Below, piece after piece: positions 33,683 through 48,600 of a stretch of DNA of 64,000 nt. The position numbers and the translations under genes were made by a program. A model generated the notes under the pieces. It searched no databases, had not been told where the DNA came from, and worked only from the letters and a program-made list of their open reading frames with translations. The DNA is taken from NCBI RefSeq assembly GCF_000003815.2, contig NC_049984.1:20781950-20845949 (forward strand). Direction: 5' to 3'. This DNA is from Branchiostoma floridae (taxonomy: Eukaryota > Chordata > Leptocardii > Amphioxiformes > Branchiostomatidae). Position 1 is the first letter of the stretch. Each line of letters begins with the position of its first letter.

Positions 33683-36600
33683 GTAAGTCTCGCTCTGGGG
33701 ACTCATCAGATGATATATGGGAACTACTAGTATATAAACCTCCGTAGTTCATCGGGAACGGTAGTAAGTTTGTGCAGTGATAAATTTCCCTTCCTCGCCT
33801 AAACTGGTGGTGTCAACACTCCTACCCGGCTGAAACAACTCTTACTCTGCTCTACTCTGCAGTCTATAAACAACGACCTATTAAAGTTACGAGATGTACA
33901 AAATCAAACTTTGTAGTGGATCTGCACGGGGTGTCCTGGCAACGCTTTACGATAAACTCTGTAAAGCTGCAAATTATAGATAAATTTATATTTATATATA
34001 TTTATTTATATTATTATATCACTGGGCTGGAGTGCAACAATTAGAAGCGTTTCAACTACACAATAACATAATGTTATGTAATTTACATGCCATCAGAAGC
34101 AAATTAAAAGCTCTGGAACATAATGGCCTTGACATTCAGCTGACTTGGGTTCCAGGACACATGTTGTATGGGGATCACTGGCAATGAAATTGCTGATACA
34201 GAAGCTAAACGTGCAGCAAATATGCCAAAATAACACTTCGTGGACCAGACATCAAGCCACGAAACAAATAGAAGCTCAAGCACATGAGCACTGGAACAGA
34301 AGAACAAAGCTCAACATGAAAAGCGAATATATGCAGAACATTGCCACAAACATGAAATGAAAAGGCTTGACGCTAGGTTGCAGGAGCACATGTAGGTCAC
34401 CATTAATCAGCTAGTGAGTGGCCATACCTATCTCTAGGCTTACCGAAAAACGGGAGAAACCCCAAAGTTTCACCTGATTGTACTACCTGCGGCACACCTG
34501 AAACCACCAATCACTACCTGTTTAACTGTGCACGTTACGAGATTGCAAGACAATGCTTGCTGCAAGAAGCTGAAAATGCATACGAGACTTGTACAAATTG
34601 CATTTTCCCAATCCCATTTTTCACAGATTATCTGAATGAGCATTGCATTGATGAACCAAGAGACAATTTTCCTGGAGACTTCTCATCAAAAACTACTGTA
34701 CCAAGAGACACTTAGCACCAAGAGTCCATGTCTAGCGAAATATTAGACGTTATACAAGGACAACAACAACATAAATTCAGAAAGGTTGGCAACTAGGGAT
34801 AGTACCGGTACGGCGGTACAAAACCGTTTTTTCTTATTGTAACAGGTCCGGAAAAACGGATTGAAAAAATCGGTGGACCGGATATTGGACCGATTAGAAA
34901 ATAAACAGATTATGTGATCAGAAATTCACGCGTTTTGGGCCTTACCGGTTGACGAAAAGAACGAGCGCGAATCTGGTAGAGTTTATAGTAATCTCTACAA
35001 AGCCTTCCAGTCAATCGTACAGAGGCAGTTAGTCTTGCAGGATTTTAGAACACTCCACAAAATATACTATTTGTAGCGAAATGTACCTTTGTTATGAGTA
35101 TTGTCCAGTCACATGCTCTCACATACTGAATCAGGGAATCAGTACTGAATCCTCTGGACCTGAACCGAACCTGGGCCTGAATTTTCTGTACCGCTACCCA
35201 CCCCTACTGGCAACGCTGCACGCTAATTAATTCTAAGGAGCGGTGGCAGCAAATTTTTTATTTGGCAGCAAAATATTGCTGACCACGCCCGTAGCCAGGA
35301 TTTTTCTTGGGGGGTTCTTTTACTATCTGAGGGGCCAACAAGCGCCGCAGGCTCCTAGCGGGGTCGGGGGGATGCATAAAATTTTTTCACGACCTAGTAG
35401 ATGTCTGTTCTTCATGACTCCAGCATACAGAGTATATTCTGGGATTGAGTACAAACACAGATAAATTTTCATGCTATTTCTGTATTATTTTGCACAGAGG
35501 ATGTGCGTTCTTTGTCACTACCTGGTACATACCATGAGAAGATCACAGAGCTGGGGACAGCATTGGAAGGTTTTAGCAGATTGAAACACCTGGACCTATC
35601 CCGGAATGCCTTGCACAGCCTGGAAGGACTTACCCTACTGAGAATGTTGGAGAAACTCAACTTGTATCCTTTTAGTACTACTGTACAACATTTTCACTCC
35701 CCTGGGCACAAAGTCCCGCGAGGGGCATTGCCCAGTATTACGTAGATGTAGATGTAGATGAACAATTTACCTCTGTGAAAATTCAAGCGTCTCAGACGGC
35801 GAAACGCCGTTTGCGACAACCGTCCAAGGCGTCTTAAATTATTGGGACGCTTTGGACGGTTACGGCGGCGGACGGCATGGGACGGGCTTTTGAACGCCCG
35901 ACGAAACGTCCAAGACGGTTCGAACGGCATAACAAACGCTTGGACGCGTCTAGATTGGCACTTTAGACGCGTCCGGTCGGACGTTCGGGACGTCCGAGAC
36001 GGCGTCTGAAAGCGGGCAGCCGGACGCTCCCGCGCTCCGTCGGGCGGGCCCCCCGCTGGGAACAGACGTCTCTGCGGACGGACCAGACGCCGATTGCGAC
36101 GGACGTAAATGACGTAATCCAGGCTGCTGGGACGGATCGGACGCCGGTTGCGACGGGCATAAACGGCGTAATCCAGGCCGCTGGTACGGGCGGTAGCCTC
36201 CACCACGCCTTCCCACGGGGGGTACAGATCGTAAAATTCGACAGAAAATGGAATGAAAGGCCAAGAGGCTGTCATCGCTATATTATTAAAGGTTAATATC
36301 TGGGCCAAACTCCTAGCAAAATATTTTTTCTTCAAGACACAGTTTTAGTTAGTCAGGCAGTACGGTAGAAACTCATAACGGGCCGGTGCATTTAATTTGG
36401 AACGTGCGTAGACGGCTGCCCGGACGCCGTTTCTGACGCCGTCCGGTCACGGCTATAATTTTATGGCCTGTTGGGACAAGCGTTGCCACATACCAAACAA
36501 ACAAATATTCAGCCAGGCAGTGAATTGTAGAAGACCACCCACCACCGGGCCGTCAGGTTTAGCTAAAATCAAACACAACTTGAACAAATTTCTTCGTAAA

Positions 36601-39600
36601 TTGTTTACACGTACTCCGCGGCGTTTAATCAACTTTGCTACATGTACGAAATTCAATCCGGCCTTCAATCGTGTCCGCGGCTTTTTGTGCCGCCGTGCCG
36701 ACACGTTACATCAGAATGGACGAGCCCACATAACATCAAGGGTAAATACAGGACGTTTGAAATTTTCTATCGTAAATTTTAATTGCACCAGTATTTGCTA
36801 AAGACTGGATATATAAATGTGAAATAACGTTAAATTTTCTACAAAGATCATAAGTCATTTTTTTTTATTTCGAGGTAGCGAAATAAAGTCTTCCGTTTCA
36901 TAAGTTCCTAACCCCAAGTAGTTGGAAGAGCCGACTAAGATTTTGATTGGCACCGGCAAAATCGGTAGGTGCTATCTCATTATCTGTTGTCTAAATCTAC
37001 ATTTTAACAGCATTATCATTCTTAATAGAAACAACAGATATTTTTTACAAGTATTCTACAACGTGTTCATAATTCTTTTTATTTTGTGGCATCAAAACAA
37101 GATCCTAAATTTTATCATTTCTTCGCGTATGTGGGGAGGGCACCCGTAACAACAAGTCGTCGGTAAACTTTGCAACAGATGATTGTACAAAAAATTAGAA
37201 TAAAATGCGAAGTATTCACTTACCGGCGCCTGCAAAGTATCGACAATCAGCTAACGGAAGAACCGCTGCTTCTTTTGACGTCTGTCACATCTGTGATTTC
37301 TGCTGTCCAAGGTTTGCTGCTTCGAGTAAGTAGTATAATTTTTCCCCCTTGTCGGCGCACGACAAATAATTTTTGTACATTCTTTTTAGTATAAATGACG
37401 GATACAGTCATCGCCGTAAACCCAACCTCAACACAATGTCGTACAAACATCAGCTGCTACGTCTAGACGTGAAGTCCTTGGTCCAAAAGTGCGCAAAATT
37501 TAACAAACGGACATGAAATCCACAGAAATAGTCACCTTCTGAACATAAGTCCTGCAACCGCCGGAGTGTTCAACGGTCTGAAATTCGAATTCACCCGCTG
37601 AAATTGGCGCATGTGCAGAAGTTAAAACGTCATGTTTCCCGTGGGGATCATAAGAAAAGACGCAGCCGTCTGCCGGCGTCGGGTGACTAAGTATTTTATA
37701 GCCCCATCAGTGGCCGTCTCCGACGGCAATGGAAGGTCCTTCAGTCGTTCGGGCGTTCACCATAAAAACTGACAGAACGGCACGGACGCTCACGATGTGT
37801 CCGCGGCCGTTTCGGACGGCAATGAACGCGTCCAGAACGTCTGAAACGCGCTCGGACGCCATTGGACGCTTGTAGATGCCGTCCGGGCAGTTTCGGACGC
37901 TTGAATTTTCACAGAGGATTAGTCTTTGAGTAACAGTAATACCTCCACCAAAAGATACGTACTCGTACAGTTTTCTTAAAATTAAATTTCCTGTCTTATC
38001 TTGTCTCAGTATATATGCAAGTAAGGCTGTGGTTGTACCTATGTATAATTGCCTTTGCCAAGGAGGTTATGTTTTCAGTCATGCCACGTAGAACTCTAGG
38101 AGCTGCTGTGGGTTACTAGAATTACTGGAATCAAATTACTAGAAAGAAGCAAGAGACATGGCAGTGTTCGAAATACCCATCTGCAATCTGCAATTTGCAG
38201 AAGGATTTTCAAGATTGCAGAAGAAAAATTAAACAATCTGCAATTTTGCAGAATTAAAAAAAATCAGTATTAGGATTCAATGGTTATATATGTTAGCAAA
38301 CTAGTGGTATTCTCACCCCTACAAGACAACATTGGCTCCTGTATGTTGTCTTGACATTGTCTTGATTTTGTTTCCTATTGGACTATCTAAAGTTGTCTTC
38401 ACCTCCTTTGCATATCAATTCATAGTTTAAAGGTATAAAACCTGCTCTTCAATAGATCTGCTCAGTGTCACTGACAAAAGGTGGATGCTGCCTGAAACAT
38501 TTGCTTCCAAAAATCAGATCCAGTTGCTTTTTGGTGTACCTTTATTAAAGTATGGTGTGTGGAAGTGATAATAACATGCATTAATGAATTGATTTGTATG
38601 CTGTTGGATAAAAGACCTATGGTGGTATCAGGGAATGCTAACTTCCATATCAAGAAGAGAAGGATCATCTTTGAAGACTGAAATTAGAAATAGAGTGAGA
38701 GAATAAAGCACTACAGTAATGCTAATTGCATTCCAAAACTAGACATGGTTTAAATGCAAGGCATTATTTGATTGAGATGGATGTTTGGAACCATGTGTGT
38801 TTGCAGAAAATATTTTTGAATTGCAGAAGAAAGTTTTGACAATCTGCAATATTGCAGAACACCGGAAAAATGTATTTCGACCACTGCACGGTTTGAAAGA
38901 GATGTGCACCTCTTAAATTTAAGTAATAACCTAATAATAAAACTTAAAGCTATCAAATTCTTAAACAAGTACCATGACAGACATTTTTATTATCTTTCTT
39001 AACACTTAGATGTCAAGAATATGATGTATAATACTAATATACTTTGATATACAGAAATCTTTATTGACGCGAAAAAAGTACAGCGACTTTCGTAAGGTCT
39101 ACATGTATGAGTACTATAACAACTACTTACTACTTACAAATAAATTGTGTTGGTTTAGGATTATAACATTGGCTATCCTCCTTCAGAACTAGAGGGGAGT
39201 GCTTTGTAGACAGTGAGAAAGAGATGTGACAGTGATTGGAAAATGGCGATATAGAATTAACATTCATATATTGTATATCGGTTCAGATCCAAGATGGCCG
39301 CATCCTTGGATCCTGCTGCACATGGGATGTGTATCCATCTTAATCCTTTGTGTGGAGGGTCTCTTGTAGGCCAATTTTAGTGTTATTGGAAGTAGATGAC
39401 AGGGTTTAATGTGTCCTTATGTTCATTTTTTGTTTTGTTTAGGCCTAGGAAAAAAAATGTTGTGTTTCCTGTTTCAGTCCTGAAAAAAATAGGGTCGGTA
39501 GGTAGGGATCATCTTTTTTTTGTTTTTGTTTTTTTGTAGACTTTGGTCTAAACTCAAGTGATACAATACAGCTTTATGCACAACATCACAAGGAACATGG

Positions 39601-42600
39601 TACCTTGGCCAGAAGCATTATTTTATAAGCTGGGAGCAACCCTTCTGTCTGGAGTTGTGGTGATTTGCTTCAAATCATCCGGTTGGAGGCCTGGCGAACC
39701 TCCGTATGAGCCACACAGTGATTTACATCGAATGGGAGACCTGGCGCATCCCCATCTTGTAATTAGCCAACAAAAGGGTATGTCATCCCGTAAGGGGCGG
39801 TATAACCCCGTTGTGTGTAAACATGTGCGATCACGTCGACCGAAGATGATGATGATTTATAAGCTGGGAAAGTGTGGTGGTGTCCATGTTAATACATATA
39901 ATATATCTATCCATACACTTTTGTTACATAGAAAAGTACATGTACATTATATGCTTCTGATGCCATCTTGCTGGCTCATAATCTTCATCATCTGCTTTAG
40001 GGAAAGCTAACCTATATATGTAAGGATAAAAAATGACAAAAAATTCCTAAAGTTTGTAAAAAATTTTGTAAAAATTGGGCATAGGTTCCCCGCTATGACC
40101 CCTCACCGGGGCCAACGGTGCCTTCAAGCTCAACAAGTGGAACAGTATACACAACCCCGAGTCATGTATTTCCTGCTTGGAACTTGAGGCAAGTACATTT
40201 TGTAACCATGAAAAATGTAGAAAACATTGGGCAAAGCATCCTAACTTAACTTTTATCACCTTGATAGTTAGAAAAAATAGGATCAAAATCTTTCAAAAAA
40301 GAAGACACAAAAAGTGAAAACATTGGAAAAGCATCCTCATTTAACTTTCATCATCTTGATCATGTTAGTTAATAAAAATAAAATAAAAAGCTTCTACTGT
40401 ATTTCTTTTTACGGAAATATAGCTTATTTTGTATTAGAATAATTTCTAGAATCTACTTTAACTACAACAACAACAACAAATTTCATCTAAGTTTGCCTGT
40501 AGAAATAAAAAACATTGCTGGAATTATTGGCCCTCTGTGTTGATAAAAATCCATACATCCAAGGCTCTAAATACATTTCATGGCCAACTGGTGCAGATAA
40601 AAAAAATACAAATACTTGCACTCCCAAAAAAATACATGCACAACCAAAAGTGCTATACCATAAACCATATATTAATCATCCCCTTGTTGTTACATGTACA
40701 ATTGTTTGTTAGCAAAAAAAATAAATGCAATTCAATAAAACCTCCTTGGAAAAAACCCACATGCAATCTTCAGTACAAGAGCTGTCAAGCCTGCACTTTT
40801 ACAAAAACAAGATAGGGGGCGCTGCTGCACAAACCAGGCTCCACAAACAAGCTAAAATGGCGGCCCGCTTTGTTTACTTTAAGGTCTCGTTCCGGTATTA
40901 CTCCGCCGGTGGACACTCAAACGTATTCCCTCCGAAATATGAATGGGGCCCCAAAGTGGTGTGTTTATGTAGATGATAAATTGCCTTTTATCACCCCCAT
41001 GTCATATCGAAGGATTTGAGATGAAAGGTTGTGTACTTCTGATAGGATCGGGTGGAAAAGTTTCGGCATTCGGGCGATTCTCGGACGTGTACGTTTGTTT
41101 GTCCTGAGTAATGCGACAAGCGGTTCACTAGAGGAAAGTCCCTCTTGCGGTTAGCATATAAGGTGCAGTTATAGATGTTATAAAAATCGATCCATCGGTC
41201 AGATTTTGGGGAAATTTTTTTTATTGAGTACTGGATAAGTGCTTTTGCAATAGAAATTAAAACATTTCCAGTAGAACTGATTCTTAATTGGATTTTCGCC
41301 CATTAAAGTTGCATATTTAAGCACTGTTTTCTATGAGTGAACAAAAGTCCGGTATGAGACCTTAATCTTGGACGGCTTTCGGGCGAATTTTCGCATTACG
41401 GGCACACCAAAACATGTTAACTATGGAGGTACAAGAGTGAAAAAGTATTGGTTATTTATTCAGTTGTTTGTTTGGGTGCCGATTTCTGTGTTTCTGTTGC
41501 AAATTTAATGTATGTTTGAGCACATGCTCCTGAGCCATGCTTCTGAACTTCTGCTACGTTACGTGTCCGTGTGTATCTCATATTTACGATGATTTATGTG
41601 TTCCTAATTATGTTAACTGTGATTTATGAAGCAAACAGAGGCAACCGATTCTATAACGATGCATCACTCGAAAGCTCCTTGCACAAATTCTCACATGGAA
41701 AATTTATGTCTGCCGGCCGACGACCCAAAAAAAAGTTTAGGGTCGGCATGTTTTTCTAGGGTCGGTCGGGAAACAGGAAACACAACATTTTTTTTCCTAG
41801 GCCTTACATAGTTAGACTGCATGACATGCCAATATCCAACAGCCTTTCTGCCCCCCTCCCACTCTTGTTTATATATATTTTTATTGACTTTTTCTTCAAT
41901 TACTTTGGCCCATCAACAATTTCTATAACCCACTTTAGCAGTTTTCCGTCCCTCTTCGACAAGGGACAGGATCTGGCAGCCCTCGACCCCTCCCCCTACT
42001 CAGGGTTGCCGAGTTGGTCAGACAGGGGTCATCAGCTGAAGTGGAAGCAGCCTGTCTAAGGGACGAGCTCCCCGATACAAAGCTCCTACCTGACCTGGGG
42101 TAGCTTCATCACGGCAGCTGGCAATAAACTGACAGACTGGTGTGATGGATGATGTGATAGCCCAGTTAGTGCTGTTACAGGTTGGCGTCAGGAAGGATAT
42201 CCGGCCGTAAAAAAAAAAAAAAAACCCTATCCAAACCGAAATGGAAAGTTCTTCATACAGTTAAAGGCACAGGCAGTGCCAGTAGCAGTCACCGACGAGC
42301 AGCCGGTATTGTCGCGGGCCTCGCTGACTTGCGGGTGCGGAAGGTAGGGTCCGGCCATCGAGGCAAACCATGAAGTTGAAGCCCAGAGCTGGACTCACTG
42401 GACAGATCAGCCGCATGGAAGCACAGTGTGAATGAAGACTATTCCGACTGCTGCCTACCCCTGTGACAGGGATCCCAGCAGCAGTATAATCAAAAATGGA
42501 TACGACGATGGATACGACAGTTAACATCGACCATTGAGTGATGCAGCAATCCACAACTTGAACCTGGTGACATGTAAAATCATCTTTTAGATCCCCCGCG

Positions 42601-45600
42601 AATCTGCCATCCAAGATGGTCAAATCAGCCGACGAGCACAATTCTATAAGGCGTTTACTGTAATTGTAAATACTTTAAAATCTCTATAATTCCTTTTCTT
42701 TGTATCTTAAGCATCTTTTGTCAGGGGGTCATCCGAAGAATCAATACTAGAATAGGTTTCCAAAACAGATCCTGTTCTAGCATTGAAATCCCCCAGGATG
42801 ATTATATCACCAAGATTGGAGAATTTACAGATATCAATGGACAATGTATCAAATGGGTCAACTTGTATGGAATTTGAGGATTAGGGAGGGATGTAAATGT
42901 TGCAAAGGAATAAGTCTTTTTCGAGTCCAAAGAATTTTTTGTCAAGTTTGCACCAAATGCTGTCGACTGAACTACTCTAATTTTTTAATCCCCTTTCTGA
43001 GCGAACTTTTGAAAATAGTCGCAACCCCACCCGAATTACGTTTTGCCCGCTTATTTCTACTTCGATTACTACTGAACAAACTATACCCTGGGAACTGAAA
43101 ATCTACATGTCTGCCCAGGTTTCTTGTATACAAACAATATCGTTATTCCTAAAGTAATTACAAAACTCTACATCGCTAAACTTATTCCTAACACTACCTT
43201 GAATATTCCAACTTGAGAAAACTAGCGTAGATTTTTTCTCCATGCTCTTGAAAATAAAGATATTGAAGGTGTATTATAGCTATTCAGGCTATCAAACATG
43301 TCAATTATGAATAGTAATCTTACACAATGGAGTCTCTCTAAATGAGCGGCACATGGTCCTTATAATTTACTAGTAGTTATAGGGTTAAATGCAAAAATTC
43401 ATAAAGGTATTACCTTGATGGTCGTGTGGAATCATATGAGCTTGAAGACAAGAATGTTCCAAACTTTACGGAGTCGGTTTCCTAGCTGTCTCCACTGTGG
43501 GCAGGGATGTCCGAACTTGCCAGCTTTCAACCAGGCGGGCCTAGCGACTTGTTCCTGCTTCTCTTTGTTGGTCCATGCTGGCCGGGAACTCCGATGTTAG
43601 CTCCTTTCGACGAGCCAGGTGCAGCTTGTCCGGTTCCTCTTGGTTATGGTTCTTGATGTTGATATTGAGTGTGAAGTTACATTGTATCATTTAATCCCCT
43701 CTTGTTCGAGGTTGTACTGACTGAGTCATGCTATTGTCCAGATCATTGGAACCATAAACCTATTTGGGTGCCGTCGTCGTATCCATTTTTGATTATACTG
43801 CTGCTGGGATCCCTGTCACAGGGGTAGGCAGCAGTCGGAATAGTCTTCACACTGTGCTTCCATGCTGCTGGTCCGTCCAGTGAGTCCAGCTCTGGGCTTC
43901 AACTCCATGGTTTGCCTCGATGGCCGGACCCTACCTTCCGCACCCGCAAGTCAGCGAGGCCCGCGACAATACCGGCTGCTCGTCGGTGACTGCTACCGGC
44001 ACTGCCTGTGCCTTTATCTGTATGAAGACGTTCCATTTCGGTTTGGATAGGGTTTTTTTTACGGCCGGATATCCTTCCTGACGCCAACCTGTAACCGCAC
44101 TAACTGGGCTATCAGTATCACATCATCCATCACACCAGTCTGTCAGTTTATCGCCAGCTGCCGCAATGAAGCTACCCCAGGTCAGGTAGGAGCTTTGTAT
44201 CGGGGAGCTCATCCCTTAGACAGGCTGCTTCCACTTCAGCTGATGACCCCTGTCTGGCCAACTCGGTAACCCTGAGTAGGGGGAGGGGTCGAGGGCTGCC
44301 AGATCCTGTCCCTTATCGAAGAGGGACGGAAAACTGCTAAAGTGGGTTATAGAAATGTTGATGGGCCAAAGTAATTGAAGAAAAAGTCAGTAAAAATATA
44401 TATAAACAAGAGTGGGAGGGGGGCAGAAAGGCTGTTGGATATTGGCATGTCATGCGGTCTAACTATGTAAACAAAACAAAAAATGAACATAAGGACACAT
44501 TAAACCCTGTCATCTACATCCAATAACACTAAAATTGGCCTACAAGAGACCCTCCACACAGAAGATTAAGATGGATACACATCCCATGTGCAGCAGGATC
44601 CAAGGATGCGGCCATCTTGGATCTGACCCTTGACCCTTTTTTTTAAAACTGTGCACCCACAGAAAATAATTGGGTGCACAGCTCCAATTTTGGGTGCACC
44701 TGGGTGCACATGCACCCGGTATTTCGAGCCCCGGTGAAGTTATTTGTTCAACCTTTCTTGCATAATCCATGACAAACATTTATGACACAGCAGTTAAAGT
44801 TAAAGGTAAAAGTTACCATAACATCATTAATTTTCCAGTATCTAGCACTCCTCAGATTTCTGGCTTGTACTTTCAGATGTATTAATAAGTAGTTTGGGGA
44901 GTTCAGCGTACATGTACATGTACGTCAGGTCTTTCTTTGTGCAGTATTGGTCCCATTTTACATGTACATGTATGTCGTGAGCACATCACAACATCCTCAT
45001 ATAGCAATTGTCTAGTTTCTCAATTTTAACTCAATTTTCAGAGGTGCCCACTGCATAAATCCAGTTGGCAAAAAAAAAAAGAGTCCAACTAGAGTTCGGC
45101 GACCTCCATGAATATTTAGAGCTTTTGTTAATTTCATGCAAATGACTTAATATTAACATGATTAATGCATGGTGTTGTTCATCATTGACAAACGTACAGT
45201 AAACATGTCACAAGTAAAATTCCCAATTCAGATCATTAATCATTAAGTTGTTTTGCAATTTTTGCATAAATTATGCAAATAAGTTCATCATTTTCATATT
45301 TGATATCTGCATATGTTCCACTGATTATAATTAACAAGTGTTATTTATCGAAGTCCAGTTATTGCAAACAATGGAATTATACAATCTACTCACTAATTAT
45401 GCAAATTAAGTCCTCATTTGTATAAAATGCATATCATTATGAACATCTTTGCCCAAGCTACCTGCATACCTAAAATGCAGGCAATCCGTCGTTCCTTTCT
45501 GCAGTTATCCTCTTTGGAGTGTCTTGACAAAAACAGTTCTACAATTAATTGTTAGGCGACTGAAACTTGCCCCACTTTGTCATGACGCTTAAAGCTATCT

Positions 45601-48600
45601 ACCACCCAAATTTCACGACCATATCACATCCGGGACAAGAGATACATTGAAAAAACTGCTATGATAGAATATTCTCATTAATTATGCAAATGTAATCCTA
45701 TTTTGCATAATTAGTATTTTATCTTGTACAACATTGTCTAAGGTTCCTACATACCAAAAATCATGAAAATCCGCTGTTCCCTTCTTGAGTAATCCTCGTC
45801 AGAAGTTTTTGACAAAAATGCCCCTGCTATCCTTAAACTAGACGCTAGGGGGCCCAAACTTATGTCATTTCTTTCTGAGCACAAGAGCTATCTAATACTC
45901 AAAAATCGTGACCATAGCATGTTCAGAACACCGAGATAGCAAAACCGGAAGTTGCGCTGCAGTATCAAGGGGAGCCGCTAGGGGGTCCACAATCTAATCA
46001 TTTCCAGCTTTTATCACACACTACCAACACACTAAGTATGAAACCAATCCACCCAACCGTTCATGAGTTATCTTGTTTACAAACACACAGACAGACAAAC
46101 GCAGGGTAAAATATAACCTCCATGACATTTCATGGAGGTAATTACTAATATGTTTGAAAAAAACTACCGTTATGATGCCCAGAGATGGCACTGCTTCTAT
46201 ACAACAAATGTACTCTGGTAATGTCCATCATGTGGGAAGGATTTTAACTCATATCGTAAAAGCATGACTCTATATTGTAAGTTGTATGTATGATATGTTG
46301 GTTAAGTCCTTGAGCAAGAACCAGATATTATAACAACATTGCCACCTTGAAGGAGTTGTTCCGCCTAAGGAGCAATCAACAGCTGCAGGAGTTGGATCTA
46401 CGGCTTAATCCTGTGGCAAAAAATGAGCCAGACTATAGATTATTTGTGGTGCACATGCTCCCCAACCTAAGGAGACTAGGTAAGTCACGTCATGTACCAA
46501 CATTACGCGTGGCTATATCAATCATTTTCGGTAGATTTGACTTTGGTAGGGTCAGTTGAATGTTGAGATGATCGAGACAATGTTACTTGGTGAGAAAAAT
46601 TAGTGGGTGCTGAAATCATGTGTAACTTATTGCTCGTAGTCATGATCAGTTGATCAACATTTTCTCTATAGTTAGTGGCCACATTTCTCCAGTCCCTTGA
46701 GTGGCCGCTATAGACATGTGCAGGTTTGACTGTATAAGAATTAACTCATGGGAGGAATTTTAAATTTGTACTTGGTGAGAAAGATTAGTGGGTACTGAAA
46801 TCATGTCAAACTTATTGTTCGTGGTCAATTGATCAACATTTTCTTTATATTGGCCACCTGTCTATAGTGACCACATTTGTCCAGTCCCTTGCATGGCCAC
46901 TATAGACAGGTTTGACTCTACTATACAAATAAACTCATGGGAGGAATTTTGGTTTGTTTTTGACCAAATATGTCACAATAGCATTTATTGATATACAGTT
47001 TTGACCTCATACAGTGGTTTAGTATGTTCCACTGAGATATTTTGTGGGCTTTGACTGTATGATTTGCATTGTACAGATGACAGGCCTGTCCGTGACACAG
47101 AGAGAAAGGCAGCCCTCTTGCATTTCAGTTCAGAACAGGTAGGTGACACTGTACAATTTGATTGCGATTGCTTTAATTTTTTTATTCCAAGTGGCCAGAC
47201 CATGTTTTAAGGGGGGATTGAATTACTAGTTAGTCAATGCAAGGATGTTATATGTAATCAGTGACATTATTTCATACAAATGTATAAAGTCCTTGGTCAA
47301 TGCATTGGTAAAATTACTAAAATTGAAGTCTTATTTGAATCATGAAGAGTTTAGGATAATACAGTCAAACCTGCCCGAGCGACCACCTGTTCTCAGCGAC
47401 CACCTGGCCATTTCGACCGCTTTTTCTCGGTCCCGATTTTTTTTCCCATTGACGTAAGCATTAAGCGACCTTTTCTCAACGACCACCTGGCCAACGCGAC
47501 CGCGACCGGCCAAAATTGGACCCATAACGACCGGTTTTCATCGATTTTTTCTGATAACTAGGCCACACCAATTTAATTTGTTGGTTCTCGGAATCGCCGC
47601 TTCTATTTTTCCCAATTTCAAAAAAAAAAAAAAAATTTGAAATTGCCCCATGAGGTGCCAGTAATGAATTTGCTGGACAAACTTCGGCTCAGCTAAACAG
47701 AACTTCTGAAACAAGTACTGGACATGCAAAAACAACTATCACCTGCTTATGTTTTCCTTTGTGTTGTAAATCATCGAAAACCACCATTAGATCGTGAAAT
47801 TTGTGCTGGAAATGACGAAAAATCGTTGCCGGCAGACCAAAATGGCCGTCTAAGGCAGCATGTGGTAGCCAGTCACAAGTATGTAAATTTCATGCAAATG
47901 AGGAGTACACTAACGCCTCTAGCGGTATTTGTTGAAACTGCAGCTTTCACAAAGAGAATAATACAATATAATTGTACAATAAAGGTCTTCATTCATTCAT
48001 TCAATAATGAAGTCACAAGTATGTAAATGAGTTGCAATTTCATGCAAATGAGGAGTACACTTTTTGTTTAAACTGCCTGAACTGCAGCTTTCACAAAGAG
48101 AATGATGTTTCAGGCACTCTTTTATTTTTTTGGGTGAAATTAAGTCATTTTCTTGTTGTTGTTGTTGCTAACTTACATTAGACATTATACTATGCTGAAA
48201 AAGTTTTTCAACCTTTTTAAAAGTTTTTTAATGTTGTTAATGATTTACTATGATGATTTATTACAACTGTTAAGCTTTAATCAATACTGTATACTTCTGT
48301 AATACTGATTGCACATTATTTTGCATTTGTATTGTTGAAATTACATGTAAAATGTATGCCTACATGCAAATTTTTCATGTAATTGTAACTGGATAAGTAT
48401 TCTGCCACACATATACCATGGTTTCAGGTCTGGAATTACCAACCTGAAACTCTGGACCTGAATCCAGACTTGTTGCAAGTTTTTTTTTTTTTTTTTTTTT
48501 TTCGCCCTGTCGCTCCAACTTTTTTCTGAAAAAATCCGAGAACCAACAAATAAAATTGGTATGGCCCTATCGCGATTTTGAGCCGAAATCGGCCAGTTTG

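Larger units (their letters stand above)
39283..44626. repeat. 5.3-kb fold-back structure with about 855-bp arms
   Basis: The right arm (43774-44626) is the reverse complement of the left arm, which is 39283-39441 continued at 41807-42508. The outermost bases are TCAGATCCAAGATGGCCGCA (left) and its complement. Arms contain GGAAGGATATCCGGCCGTAAA with an A-run, resembling RTE-type LINE tails (tentative). Arms differ by scattered substitutions. The 1.26-kb spacer carries a LINE endonuclease fragment. The left arm is split by a separate transposon. It occupies most of CEP72 intron 2. Confidence 0.9.

Noticed and set aside
35694-36335. 213-codon open frame on the minus strand, the longest apart from the LINE ORFs
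   Set aside because: It crosses the left TIR of the GC-rich element and consists of Arg/Pro/Ser-rich translation of GGACG words; overlapping frames in the same segment are open too, as expected from composition.
39650-39860. 5S-rRNA-like segment (ATGGGAGACCTGGCG)
   Set aside because: Only about 10 bases match the 3' part of 5S rRNA; the internal control region could not be found. Not called a 5S-derived SINE.
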